Source: Pseudoscleropodium purum | Taxonomy: Eukaryota > Streptophyta > Bryopsida > Hypnales > Brachytheciaceae | Reading direction: 5' to 3' | Length of the DNA: 64,000 nt | NCBI GenBank assembly: GCA_963969395.1 | Contig: OZ017795.1 | Span: 29,803,063-29,867,062, forward strand | Part shown: one piece after another, positions 38,401-50,936 of the stretch | Numbering within the stretch: position 1 is the first letter of the stretch | Layout of the letters: each line of letters begins with the position of its first letter | Notes under the pieces: generated by a model | Database searches by the model: none | Told to the model about the DNA's origin: nothing | The model's input: the letters and a program-made list of their open reading frames with translations, nothing else | Position numbers and translations under genes: made by a program

Positions 38401-41400
38401 AAAACTTTGAACATTTGACTAGACCTCTTGAACTGTTGCTCATCACCTTGTGTATCCTTTCTGCTGGAAACAAGGACTTGACCATCAAGAGTACTCTTGT
38501 TGACGAAAATCTCTGAGCTATGCAAGAAAGATAATTGAGTATCCTCAAAGCTTCCCGAAGATTTGAAGGGGGAGTCGACAAACTTTGAAGCAGACGGAGT
38601 ATCCAGGAGCTTGGATAAAACTTGAAGTTGTTGCCCCGCACGAAGCAACGGTGTGCAAACCTCTTCCAAAAAACATGGTACAATGACTCCTTTAGGAATC
38701 TGCAGTAGACCAAAAGAAAAAAGAAATGCCGTTCTCTGCATTTAGATATCGTGAACCTCAAGAGCCAGATTTACATCTCAAGTTTGATTACCACGCCCTT
38801 GAATGATTTTCGAGGTACAATATTAGTAATCAAGATCAAATTCATATGTATGATCAAAATTACGAAACCAATAATGAGTCAACTAAAGAGATGCAAAATA
38901 AAAAATTATAAGAGAGGTGGAAATAATGGAGCCTAACCTGGTGTGATAATAGAGCATCTTGTTCACGTATCTTTCCAGGACGCTTCGCCAAGTCTGTTGA
39001 AGGCACTGCCTTCACAAAAAATTCACCAAATGGATCTTGCACAGTAGCAAGGTACAGCCAAGAACGGATAAATACCATATAAGGCTGGCATGCTCGCTCG
39101 AATAAAAAACGAATAAGCTCCAGATGGAGCGTATCTGCAACCTGGTAAGGAGTTCCAGAAAAGATACCACATATTTTGCGTCAAGAAAAATACCTCTTCA
39201 AATATAGTTAACAAATAGTTCTAAGAAAATGGTTTTGAATTGATCATGCCACATAGCTCTAGAATATATATTCAAGCATGGGACTCACCGAAAGCTTGGC
39301 AAAAATGTAACTCAATAAATCTGCTCCACGAGGAAATTCGTTGAAAGCATTTCTCGAGGCACTAAACAAATGGGTTTCCATCTCAAACGGAGTGCTCTTT
39401 ATATTCACATCTTCGGCCAAAATCCTGATACCTGTACTATCTACCGAATGATTCCCGGATAACCTAACCGAAGAATCTCCCTCATTAATCCTGCACAAAG
39501 CCGCAAGAGCCTGCAACGCAGAAGATATAACAGTTAATAGTTGGAAAATATTCTCAAAGTATCACTCCATTAAAGGTGCACTCGATGAAAAAGTAAGAGT
39601 GACAGTATAAAGGCGGAGATAAGTTTAAAACTTGCCTGTAGTTGCTCCCGTTGCTTATGTGAGTGAAGGAAAAGCTCCAAAAGAGTAACATCACCGCAGC
39701 CGAAACCGAAGACAAGGCCTGCTTCTCCGTTCTCAACCTCTGACAGCGGTACACTCCTTCCACCCAATGCAACCTGTCGCCGATGATTGACAGATGATCT
39801 GATCTTGTCAAGAGACGCTAAATTGCCTTGCATAAAAGTCTTCACAGCTACCGCAAAAGCTTGATTGGTATGACAGTGAGGTGAAATATTTGGTCCTCCT
39901 AAATCCTCCCATATCTCTGATGGAGAGTCTAAATGACGCTCACTGTTTCTCTCAGTTATGAAATTTTGACGCTTCCGTTTCTTTCTACCGGAGTCCCCAA
40001 CTCGTGAATTCTCTACTCCATTTGTCCCAACCCTGTGTCGTAAAAGAAGCAAAGAAACCGTAAGCACGATAAAATCGTAAGTATCCGAGTCCAGACATAC
40101 ATGATGCAAGGTTGAAACAGCAAAGGGCATACTGACCTGATGAGACAGCAAACGAACCACTGAAAATGAATACAATATTCAACAAAATAGCCCAGGAAGG
40201 AAGCTAAACCATCCGAAATGAGGACTAAGGAGGTATCAATCAAAGCAACTCACACATGTGAATAAGTCAGCTGATTCAGGAAAAAGCTGGTGAAATAATC
40301 AAGCTGGCAAGCAACACGTCCAGCCTTCGCAAATTCTGTAAGAACTTTACTAAGTGAACATGAGCTAGATGACCGCGTCCAAAGTGTTGTGAAGTTCTCC
40401 GAGCTTCTATCTGCCGCTTTTGGCGAAAATTCCGCAGCTAGTTGCTCGAGCCAGGTCACTGCGGTAGGAACTCCTTGTAAAGCCCTAAGAGCAGCGCTCA
40501 CCAAGTCTGACTCCTGCAAAGAGCGCAAGGTTGAAATAGATGCCAATAGGACAGGCAGTCGTGAACATAATCTGAAAAGGATTGAAGGATGTTCTTCTAC
40601 TTGCCAGAGTGCATCATGGTACCGCATACCGTGCTCAACAGAATTCCAGATTGCAATCACAAAGTACAGTGAGACGACCTGTACATAAAATCATCGACGT
40701 TGCAGACGGTGTTGAGACCAAAGCACGGCACAATCATCTTCGAACTTCTCTGAAATGAGCTCTCATTCTTGCGCAGAACCTTCCCAGTCAGGTTCTATGA
40801 CTCAATACAGCAAGGATGATATGGAGCTTACACGAAATACAGATAGGCTCCAGTATTCGCGAATACAAAGGACTATGCAGTGTGTAGTAGGAAATTGCTC
40901 CAACATCTAGACCCGTACAGACCTGGATTGAGTCGAAGATGAAATGCGAGGCTCTCGACTCGCCTTTTTCGGCATCAGAATACTTCGGAACGAGATCTCT
41001 TGTCTTAATACCCGATTCAATTTTTCCAGAAATTGCAGCAGCTGATCTTGCTCTGAGCATTTCCTCTCGCAAGTGAGTAACTTCCCAGTCCTGCTGGCTT
41101 GACTGGCCTTCATTGAACCTCCCAGCGTCCAACCAGAGAATTGAATGCTCGATTTTACTCCGGCATTCAAGTTTCTGACCTTCCCCTTCCCCTTCCCCAT
41201 CATTATTCTGAAAATCGACGGGAATATGAATTCTGTCTTCCTCTTGAATTCTACAAAACAACCGCGATTAAAATCAAACAAAAAATAACAAAAGTTTCGC
41301 AGGCCCGTAGAGAGGCTCACATTCATATGAGCAACCAAGCTCTTCCAACTCAAACTAGACAGCAGCCCATCGACACTGGCGTTCTAAATTTATACGAAAG

Positions 41401-41761
41401 CAACGAAAACACACTATCGAGTGACTAATCCGAAAATGTCTTAAAATTCACAACCACGACAATTCACTAAGAAGAAAATTAAAAAAACGCTAGAAATGAG
41501 AGAAACGCACCGAAGAGGTAGAGACTCCGTTGCGAAAGGCACATGCGATCCATTGGAACTAGAATGCGGGGGCAGGGGCCGGGGCTGGGTCGGGGGAGAA
41601 GGGGGAGGGGAAGGGGACTGGGAAGGGGGGAAAGAGTCGAAAAAGAAGGAGGAAGGAGGAGATGTAGAATCGGGAGATAGCCATGAGCCGAAGAAGGGCT
41701 GGGAGAGCTCAGGGAGGCCGAGGCGCAACCTGTAGTTGCGGCACTCTGAGTCGACCTCCAT
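32437..41761 (-). CDS. GCP6: Gamma-tubulin complex component 6 (Spc97/Spc98 family)
   Basis: GCP6 is a large subunit of the gamma-tubulin ring complex that nucleates microtubules. Eighteen exons join in frame to 1,463 residues: 41761-41511, 41250-40923, 40513-40254, 40032-39636, 39510-39289, 39141-38938, 38699-38331, 38042-37933, 37720-37023, 36607-36091, 35912-35801, 35170-34957, 34818-34655, 34343-34258, 33899-33800, 33614-33553, 32860-32728 and 32601-32437. Family blocks: AALRALQGV near residue 201, NQAFAVAV and GDVTLLELFLHSHKQREQLQ (GRIP1 region), FIRSWLY, VPCFLEEVCTPLLRAGQQLQVL, then after an acidic, low-complexity middle (residues 714-1118) ALRRYYFMERGDWAEYFL and VGYKVEWPLCLIIT (GRIP2 region) and LDFRNTLL. 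Exon 4 must end at a GC donor (39635-39634). A further ATG at 41854 is in frame; 41761 was chosen because conservation is absent before it. Longer than the flowering-plant protein (about 1,200). Confidence 0.9.
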
Positions 41762-42944
41762 AGCTAACGAGCATGGAGAAACACCGACAACGTCTGCTGC
41801 AGCTCTAATAAGCCCTAAGCAGAAGCAACTTCCTTTGGGAGTGGGGGGAACCAAAGGTGCGAGACGGGGCTTGCGGTAAAACTAAGCCTGGACCAGGGTG
41901 AATTGACCCCTCATTCTTACCCGTGGGGAAAACACTGGAACTTTTTATTTGCCATCCATGATAAAATTTGGAAATTTGGAATTCACATTTGGAATCAGAT
42001 GTCCCAAATGAAATGATGCAACCAAAGAAATACAAAATTAGTCAAGTAGTAAAAATAGGGGGCAAATTTTTACACTTATCATTTGTGAGAAGTATAAGGG
42101 GATTAATTCACCCTAGTCCTCTAAGTGGGGTTAGAGATTACATTTTCAATTTTCAAGGTACTTATATGCATTATTGACTCTTTTCCAATTCTATCCTATA
42201 TCTACATTTTTCTTTGATTTGTGAGCTAAAATGTTAGATATGTATAGATAGGGGATGCAACAAGAAAAGCTAAAGGAAAATGGATGTACTTACTTTAGTG
42301 AAATTTGTAATCTAAAGTAATGAAGCTATATATAGAGAGAGAAAGAGATTATGTTCAAACTTTGTCTCAAAATAAACTTCTAGATCCTTCTCAATTTTTG
42401 TACTTAAATGGTCTTTTGGTTGTATGTTGTGATGGTAGGACTCTAAACTTGTCCCACAAAGTAGAACTAGCAAGGTGTAAATGCAGTTTTGTGGGATAAA
42501 TGAAAAAAAAAAAAAATATTTCATTCCGTCTTAATCCTATTTTCTTCAATCCTAACACTAAGTTGGGGACTCTAATTGTAGTATGAATTTAAAATTAGCA
42601 AATTTTGCCATGAGTGAAAAAAAATTCTTTCGTTTCTTCTAGGGTTAAAAATCCTACACTTTCACCTGGTTAGCCCTACTTCATGCAATGGATTTAGCAT
42701 TGTGCATTATAATGTAGGAAAGGAGCTAGTGGCAATTGTATGAGCAACTACATAGTAAATGACTAATGGGATCAATCAACATTGTATGTATAAACAATTG
42801 ATGTTCCACACTATATGTAATGTAAATGTTAGTCAATCAATAGTCATACTTGTTTTTTGCATCTTGTTGAAGGAGATGAAGCATTGGGCCTTTCTACCCA
42901 TATAACTATGTTTAAGACTATATCCCTCAAATAGTGTATGTTGA
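41762..42944. other. GCP6 upstream region and AT-rich spacer
   Basis: The first 130 bp are GC-rich and probably promoter or 5' UTR. Beyond about 41940 the sequence is AT-rich with no exon-like block. Confidence 0.45.
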
Positions 42945-43350
42945 GGTTTTAATTTGTAATAAATCAAAAATAGTGAAAATTAAAAAAATAATAATTGGCC
43001 ATTTGCGAGGACTTGATGGTGATGAGATTTCACCAAAATAATGAAGTCAAGACCTACTTCAATGTTCAAAAGTGTGTATGCTAGGGATCCCTATTCATAC
43101 AAATGTGAAAGACATAAATAATATATTTTTAAATACCCTTTAGTAGAAATATGCCCATCTATTTGGTAAGAAGAGACTACAGAAATTTCAACTTTAAATT
43201 ATTAGTTTCAAGTATTCAATAGTATTCAAATCCATTAAACCCCAAAGTGTAACAAATAATCAAAATTTATTTTTAAATATAAAACATTTTTTTTAATTTC
43301 TGAAAAATAAGGGAACAATTACAATCAATACATCCACAGACCAAAAAAAT
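42945..43350 (+). repeat. Dispersed repeat, copy 2 (partner at 6590-7000)
   Basis: Same orientation and order of blocks as copy 1, including GAGGACTTGATGGTGATGAG and AAAGTGTAACAAAT. About 36 kb from the first copy. Confidence 0.6.
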
Positions 43351-43469
43351 TCAAGTCAAGCCTCTCACAAGAAATTTGTCTATTATAGACTTAATACTAT
43401 AATCAAAGCAATTCAATTATTGAATTCTTGCTAACTTTGCACAATTCTTAATTAGACTACATTCACTCT

Positions 43470-43631
43470 AAGATAACTCTATCTATAACAAGCAAAATGG
43501 AGCCAACCCATCACATGCAAAATTATCCCAATGGTGAACATTCCAATTCTAAAATATCCATCACTAAAATAATTTTGCTTGTGATGGGCTCCCTCCCATT
43601 TTGCTTGTCATAAGCAAAGTTACCTAATCTC
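43470..43631. repeat. Foldback (inverted repeat) sequence, possible MITE
   Basis: The left arm around 43488-43525 (CAAGCAAAATGGAGCC...CCATCACATGCAAAATTA) pairs with 43570-43608 (TAATTTTGCTTGTGATGGGC...CCATTTTGCTTG). Pairing continues more weakly outward to about 43470 and 43631. The spacer is about 45 bp. No clear target duplication was found. Confidence 0.6.
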
Positions 43632-46420
43632 AAATTCTTTCTTCTTAGATAATCTACAATAAAGACAAAGTTTCAACTAGTCTCTCAATTAGTCATGCAC
43701 TACTTCTAGCACTCCCTTCACTTAGTGCTATCAAATAAATAATTAATTGACAATTTGATAATGCAAACACAAATAACTAATCCAAATTGGATCACCACAA
43801 TTAAAAAAATACTTAATAGTCTATTGCAAAAATTGAAAAGATATAAATTATGTGTGTAGGAGAGCATGTACAATGAGTTATCCTAAGAAAAATTTATCTT
43901 TAGACTTTTAGTTTCAAAATTGCAAAACAACTCTAGGTAATTTTTGATTGAAAGATTGCTAAAACTACTAATATTCAATTCCTTTCTTATCTAGCCAATT
44001 TGTTTTGGTTAACATCTATTAGTACTTTTCAGACTCAAAGTTTGAATTGGATCTATTTGACTCCTCAAAAAGGAATGATCCCACTCACATAAGATGAATA
44101 ACTAGACGATTAATTTCAAAATATTATGACTACACAAGTGATATTACAACATTTTTGGATCATATTCCTTAAAGTTGGCTAGTTTTTGAACTTCATGGAT
44201 TGAAATTTAAAGACTAAAATTGACCATAATATCAATCCTACGTAAAATGTGCAAAATTTAGCAATTATGAGTTACACTATAAGTTGCATTCACATTGGGA
44301 GAATTTTCAATTGATAAGACTACAAAGGTTCAACAAGTTCAACTGAATTTGGGTTGTGAAGTTGCTATCAATGCATTGAGCCATATGACTTTACGTCGCT
44401 ATCTTATAATCTCCAATCACTTTATTCATTACTTCAAGCCACTAGTCAATCTTACAGCAAGTCCATAATAGAAATTTTTTAAAATATGAGATGATAATTA
44501 AAGATTGCTTCAAATGAATATAAATATTTTGAATGAAGAATCTATAATGCCCACCTATACAAAGAAGCCTCTATAATGTCCTATGACTCCCTAATTGCAT
44601 AAATTAATCTACTTAGCAATGGCATTGTAAATTTTTTGGTTGAGATTGTGATAAAAAAAACTATTTATCTTAATAACAACACTTTGAATTTTCTTCCTAT
44701 GCTTGGACAATTCACCCTAACTATCATAATCCTCATTATAAGGCGTGCTATGATACCTTGGTGAACAAGAGGGACCTTGAGGGTGACTTTGCAAGCCCTA
44801 CAAGAGACTAATTAAGTGAATAGAAATGAAGAATTTCAAGCAAACAAGGCTCCATAACGCTTTGTTTGGGACAAAGTGGGTGAGATATTGCATATGCTTA
44901 GAAAGATGGTGAAAGCATGCATCCATGGGTCTAATCAATACAAAGATTTGAGCTGTAAATCAAAAGATATGACTCTTCAAAGTTAGTAGTGTCTCAATTA
45001 CAAATCCAAGGTGTAGGACATAGAAATGGGATTTCTAGAGGAATCTCTCATCAAAATAGGGCATTTTGCATATAAATGAAAAGTTAAAGAGATAAAGATT
45101 CTAGAATGCTAAATCTTACAAAGATATTAGCTATGAACTAGAAATTATGGACAAACAAAATACAGTCACAAAGAACTACACCTCCTAGAGAACTCAAACC
45201 TTTGTAGAGCCATAAGATGTTCAATACCATTTGTACTTGAAGCATAGTAAGTAGTCCATAGTAATCAAACTAAAGACTAAATAACAAAAACAGGTTTGCA
45301 TTTTGGATTTAGAATCTACTTAGAACTAAAAGTTATCTTGATGGAAAGCCTAAGAGTCCTTTAGAGCTTAGTTTTGAGGCTAAGGTATGGGATTAGGTAC
45401 CTTCTCAAGGAGAAAATATGTCTTCAATGTTTTGGTGATCTATAGGTTCAAGGGGTCAAATTCTACAAAGAGTAAGATTAATGAGTAGAGATGATCTCTT
45501 TCTTCCATCCAAAATGGTGCCTTAGTAAGCTATAACGGCCATGGGCCATGAGATTGGTAATGACCCTTTCTATCGCCTTCGTGATATTGCGAGTGCTCTT
45601 GGGCACTTTTTGACATTGATTGAATGGTGTTTTGCTCCACACTAAACTAGTATGTTAAATCCTACCTAGTGCATCATGAAGTTAGTTCCAAAGTGAGGTT
45701 ATTTGGATCTAGTGGGGAATTAAGTATTATTCAAGGGTAGTTAGCTCAAGTGGTAAATAATGTTACCACCAAATGCAATGACATCAATAGAAGTGTCATC
45801 TAATGGTATGTCCAAGATCTTATCAAAGTTAAATGATAGAAATCATAGGGGAGAATGGGGAATCCATAACTAGTGTTTGAACCTACCATTGCTAATTAAT
45901 GTGTGGGATTTGTAGTGTTAGGAAATTAAGACCCTTGGTGTTACTAGAAATAAGTTGCACAAAGACATGTTGAGGAACTTTAAAATTAAGTGTCATTAAC
46001 AGGCACAACACTACCCTTGCACTTTCTCCTTTTTAGTGCCATTCCACCGTCCTAATATAATGCTATGGCAATGAAATTAACTTTGTTTTTTTTGGTTAAA
46101 TTTTATTAGCTCTAATAAGAAGAGGCATATATCTTTACAAACTTCTAAATGTTCTTCAATCAAATGAAGACAACTAATGGAACATTGCTTCCCATTCAAA
46201 TGAAATGCTATGCTAAATGTTTAATAATTGCCAAATTAATTTTGGCAAATTTTTGCTATAAATTTGTCTTATTTAATTTGGGCACTTGCAACTCATAACT
46301 CTAAGAAAAAGAGGTGAAATTTACAAATGACTTTAATTTTGAAAATGGATGAAAGTTACTAATATCAAATATTTTGTGAATAAGTATACAAATGGATGAT
46401 TCTACCCAAAGCATTCAAAA
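43632..46420. other. AT-rich spacer with a doubtful tRNA-like A box
   Basis: No exon-like block. TAGCTCAAGTGGTAAATAATG near 45741 resembles a polymerase III A box and GTTTGAACCTACC near 45881 a B box, but they are about 140 bp apart, too far for a tRNA or an ordinary SINE. Confidence 0.35.
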
Positions 46421-47327
46421 CACTACAAGAAAATGAGGGGTATTGCAACTACAATATGCAACTCATTTTGTAGTTGCATAGGATGTTTGCAACTAGGTGA
46501 CAATGTAGAGCCTATAGTTGCAATGGACAAGTGGCATTAGTTGCAAACTAGTTGCAAGTTTTTTGTCATCCACCACCATGCAAAGAACTTCATCCTTATG
46601 TGCAACTTGTATGCAACTTGTAGATTTATAGATTTTAAAATTAAAATCTCAATGATTTGTAGATTACAAAATCTCACATCTACTTTCTTTCTAGATTGTA
46701 GAATTTTAAAACTACCTTTTTTCTAAATTTTAGAATTTCAAATCTACATGCTTCCTAGATTTTAGAATTTCAGATCTACATTCTTCCTAGATTTCAAAAT
46801 TTTAATTTCAAAGATTTCAAAATTTCTTGAATTTTAATTACTTTTTTATTTCCACCAAATTGTAAAAATCTACAAACTATAGAAATCTACAAATTGTAGA
46901 TTTCTAAGAATTTTATCAAAAGAATTCATTATATAAGACTACAACAACTTATGAGTCTTACATGTTCAATCTAATGGTACACTTTACAATTGATATAAGA
47001 CAAATGGGAATGAACTTTGAAAGCTACTAGGAAACAACTACTCACAATTAAGAAACAACTCATGTACAACTAGTGTGCAACTAGTAAATAACTAGTCATT
47101 TTATAGTTGCATGATAATTGCATAAGACACTAGTTGTTTTCTAGACAATTTTTGCAACCATACAATGACTACTTTGCAACTAAACAATGTATGAATATTG
47201 TAAAACAACAACATAAAACAATTACATTAAATTTGGTGCTAATAGAGAGGAAATTAGTTGCATGATAGTTGCATAGGACACTAGTTGCACAGTAGTCGGT
47301 TGTGCCGGACATGTTTTTCTTCTAGTG
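46421..47327 (+). mobile_element. Non-autonomous CACTA (En/Spm) transposon
   Basis: 907 bp. It begins CACTACAAGAAAATG and ends GTTTTTCTTCTAGTG, the inverted CACTA terminal repeat with one difference in the first 12 bases. Flanking AAA on both sides fits the 3-bp target duplication, though it is low in information. Both subterminal regions carry many copies of a short motif, (T)AGTTGCA and its complement TGCAACTA, as expected of the transposase-binding repeats of this superfamily. There is no transposase ORF, so it would need a helper element. Confidence 0.85.
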
Positions 47328-48580
47328 AAAAAATGTAGAATGGCAAAAAAATTCAAATGTTGCTTATACTAGGTATTGTCATTGTTGATGACCAATCCAT
47401 GGCTAACATGTAGTAGCCTTATCTTGTTTGTGGCTCTCATCTTTTCATGTACCTAAAGTTTGCTAGGGTAACAACCAAAACAAGAGACTTGAATAGGGAG
47501 CAATGGCCTAATGTAGTCTGAAGCACCCTACCTTCCTTTCAAAAATGGAGAGTTGGGCCCTAGGTTGGGCCAATGGGAAGAAAAGGAAGTGCTCTCCATC
47601 AAGATAATGACTTTGAATAGTCTTAGATTGACATTCTACTACGATATGCTCTTCTAAATTTCAATGAAATTGGGTCATGGTTGTTTTTTCAACAGTTAAT
47701 GGAAACCATTGTCAAAGATGGTACCATTCATTTCTAAGATGGATCATCTTTTTATAAGTCCTTGTTAGCAAAGAAAACTATTGTAACTAGGGATTTCATG
47801 TTTTTCATCTTTCTAAACAAATAATGTGCACAACATTGACTCAATTGTCATTTGTTTTTGCATTTCTCCTTGATGATTTACATTAGGGAATCCCTTCCTC
47901 GTCAAAATTTTGCCAACAAGTCAAGTGCTCCCCATCAAGCTCCACCCTCCTTGTTGCCCTATTTTTAGTAGAATTCCCTCTTTGTCAAGGATTGCTCTAT
48001 ACATAAACTCCTACCTAAATATGTCCCGTTTGAAAGGCGGGCAAATTGTTTCCTTGAATCTCTTCTTACCAAGTGAAATTCATGTATTTGATAATTACAC
48101 ATATTTCATTCATTGATCACATATTTCATTCATTGATCACATACTTAGTGCATTTCTTCACATGTGTTTCCGTTGGACAATTTCCTCCTTGGAAAACAAA
48201 AAACATTCCTCGTGGGTCTTTGCCGTCCATTCCCATTCCAAAACAACGGCCAAACCGTCCCATTCCAAAAAATTCTTTTGGCTGGTATGTGATGCGGCCG
48301 CCCCTCCATCGGTGACCGCCACCAGTCAGTCCCGGCGCCGTCTCTCTCGTTACTCACACTTGGTGCCTATCCCCCCTTCAGATGTTGCTGGCAGACCCCC
48401 CAGGCGTCGTCCCCAGCAAACGTTGCCAATGCAGCAACCTCATCCCAATTCCAGCTCCCGCTCCCACCCTTCTAGGGTTTCTCCGCCCCACTCGTCTGAA
48501 TCCCATCGAATTCGACCGAGAGGCGTGGGAGAAAGAAGCCGAAGCCGAAGTAGTAGGAGCTGCAGCAGCTAAGCTTACCA
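47328..48580. other. Spacer and promoter of the mitochondrial carrier
   Basis: AT-rich to about 48150, with a 21-bp tandem duplication (ATATTTCATTCATTGATCAC twice, about 48106-48146). From 48290 the sequence becomes C-rich and is probably core promoter and 5' UTR of the carrier gene. ORFs there (for example 48162-48572) look like composition effects. Confidence 0.5.
48473..48480 (-). promoter_or_regulatory. Telobox upstream of the carrier gene
   Basis: TAGGGTTT (AAACCCTA on the minus strand) lies 108 bp upstream of the start codon at 48581. Confidence 0.5.
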
Positions 48581-50270
48581 ATGACCGAGAGAAGGCAAGA
48601 CACCAACGACAATGCCGTCGCCATTCCTCCTTACTTCAAGGCCGTATCCGGCTCCCTGGGCGGGCTGGTGGAGGCTTGCTGCCTGCAACCGATCGACGTG
48701 ATCAAGACGCGCCTGCAGCTGGATCCGCGCAGGGAGTACCGCGGCATCTGGCACTGCGGGACCTCCGTCGCGGAGCGCGAGGGCGTGCGCGCGCTGTGGA
48801 AGGGCTTGACGCCGTTCGCCACGCATTTGACGTTGAAGTACACCTTGCGCATGGGCTCCAATGCGCTCTTTCAACGCGCGCTGGCAGATAAGGAGACGGG
48901 GAATCTCAGTTCGGGAGGGAGGGTGGCTGCGGGCTTTGGCGCTGGAGTTTTGGAAGCTATTGTGATTGTGACGCCGTTTGAGGTGAATTTCGGGGGGTTT
49001 TGCGGTTTTTTTGGCTGTGACTCTGTTTTTAGGTTTTGCAGAGGTTTAGGTGTTAGTTGATTGTTTCTTGTGATGAATTTTCATGATTTCTTGATGTTTT
49101 TGATTTTCTATTAATTTTCTATTGATTTTCTTGAGATGAATTTGTAGTCGTGTGGTTTATGTTCTGGCCTTTTTTTCCATGTAGCATCTTGTTTGTCCCA
49201 ATTAAGCTGTTCAACTGCTGGTTGCTGGTCAGAATTCAGATACGTAAGATATTATTTGCGAAGTAGGCTGTCATGACGGACTATGTTTGTATATTCATTG
49301 GGTGTGATTTGAATTCTTTACACCAGGAAGTACATGGCATTGTCTGTGAGTATTTAGAACGGGATAGAGGTGGCCCCTGTGGTTCGGGCAAGCTTTGAAA
49401 GTGCGTACAGTTGTGCTGACGACTTTCTTGTCGGAAAGAATACGGAGACAAAGGCGGGGTGTAATCTGGATTGCATTTTGCACAGTACGATAAGTCTTGC
49501 TCTTGTTTTTTGCTTCGCGCGCTTCTGCTTCAAACTCAGACACATCTTCGGTGACGACTTTCGAAGACGTGTGTCTCGAGCACATTTCGTTCATAGGTCA
49601 TGTTCGTCGTCGGACGATTTGTTGACTGACGTTTTAGTTCCGTCCATATGTTGATGTATCTATATCTGTAATGTTTGGATTGTTGAATTGGGAAGATAAT
49701 GTTTGATAAACGGTTTTTCTTCGACAGGTTGTGAAAATTCGGCTACAACAGCAGAGAGGACTGGGACGAGAGCTGTTGAAGTACAAAGGACCAGTGCATT
49801 GTGCCACCACAATCGTGCGTGAGGAGGGATTGAGAGGGCTGTGGGCAGGTGTTGCTCCTACCGTCCTACGAAATGGAACCAACCAGTCTGTTATGTTCAC
49901 AGTGAAAAATGGCGTTGATCAGCTCCTGTGGAAGAAGTACGAGGGGGACGGCGTCACTCTCCTCCCATGGCAGTCAATGGTGTCGGGTTTTATTGCAGGT
50001 TTTGCAGGACCGGTGGCAACAGGTCCGTTTGATGTTATCAAAACTCGTCTCATGGCTCAATCTAGGAGTCCGGGAGGTGAAGTGAAATACAGAGGATTGG
50101 CACATGCGCTCACTCGCATATACGCTGAAGAGGGGTTGTTGGCATTGTGGAAGGGTTTGCTACCTCGCTTAATGCGTATTCCTCCTGGCCAAGCTATCAT
50201 GTGGGCAGTTGCTGATCAGGTGACGGGTCTTTATGAGCGCAGGTACTTGAAAAAAGATTACGCAATTTGA
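48581..50270 (+). CDS. SFC1: Mitochondrial succinate/fumarate carrier
   Basis: Mitochondrial carrier family protein of the inner membrane; this subfamily exchanges succinate for fumarate and links peroxisomal acetate or fatty-acid carbon to the TCA cycle. Two exons, 48581-48982 and 49728-50270, join in phase 0 to 314 residues, the usual carrier length. The three Solcar repeats each carry the PX(D/E)XX(K/R) signature: P37-I-D-V-I-K42, P132-F-E-V-V-K137 and P234-F-D-V-I-K239. The single 745-bp intron splits the second signature directly after PFE. Near-complete agreement with the plant SFC1 type is seen in FATHLTLKYTLRMGSNA, LRNGTNQSVMFT and LPRLMRIPPGQAIMWAVADQ. The ATG at 48581 is the first in frame before PPYFKAVSGSLGGLVEACCL. 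A GC-rich patch inside the intron (49360-49650) has no recognised product. Confidence 0.93.
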
Positions 50271-50680
50271 GACTGTAGATCCGAGCCCCCTTCAGTTAGA
50301 ATCGAAGTGAAAGAGACTTAGTATTTGTTTATCAGTTGGTAATTAGTACATTTTTGCCGTTTCTTCTGACACAGGTTCTATGACCTTTCCAGTTTAGTGC
50401 TGCCCGTTGAATTGAAAATGGTGCAAAAATAGTTACTCATCCTGTGACCCTAGAATCCGCACGTTAAAAAGATTCTGAGGGATTCCCCCGCCGTTCTCCG
50501 CTGCATGCTATTATCATATGAGGTGTGTAGTGTGTAGTGCGATAGTACTTGTTTCAATACGAATTCCTTTCTATTGTTGGGTGCAATCACTTGAAGCACC
50601 CTATCTCATGGCATCAAATTGCCAGCATACTGCTGCTCTGTAGGAAGGTGGTATCTTATTCTTCTACCATTCAACAGTTT

Positions 50681-50770
50681 TCTGTACCATATGTAGCAAG
50701 AATGTTCATTAGTTCACTGCGCAAGAACATTCTTTCTGTACCAAATGTACCAAGAATGTTCATTAGTTCC
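50681..50770 (+). repeat. 54-bp tandem duplication
   Basis: TCTGTACCATATGTAGCAAG at 50681 and TCTGTACCAAATGTACCAAG at 50735, both continuing AATGTTCATTAGTTC. AAGAATGTTC and GAACATTCTT between them can pair as a 10-bp stem. Confidence 0.75.
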
Positions 50771-50936
50771 TGTAGCGGCACAAGTGATGCATTCAAGAAC
50801 AATGGGTGAAAGATATATGAACAGATGATGGTCTGCTGTGGAGTGAAATGGAGGGTGCCCTGAAACTGGAATTCAAGAAGGGCCTACATTGAGAAATTTT
50901 TATTGGGTCCTGTGGCTTAAATTTCTTTTTGTAGCT

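Noticed and set aside
41496..41735. 79-codon Gly/Glu-rich + strand ORF
   Set aside because: Antisense to the Pro/Ser-rich first exon of GCP6.
45741..45761. Possible tRNA gene
   Set aside because: A-box-like sequence only; no acceptor or anticodon stem and the B-box-like match is about 140 bp away.
48162..48572. 136-codon Ser/Arg/Pro-rich ORF before the carrier gene
   Set aside because: Composition effect in a C-rich promoter or 5' UTR; no domain and overlaps other spurious frames.
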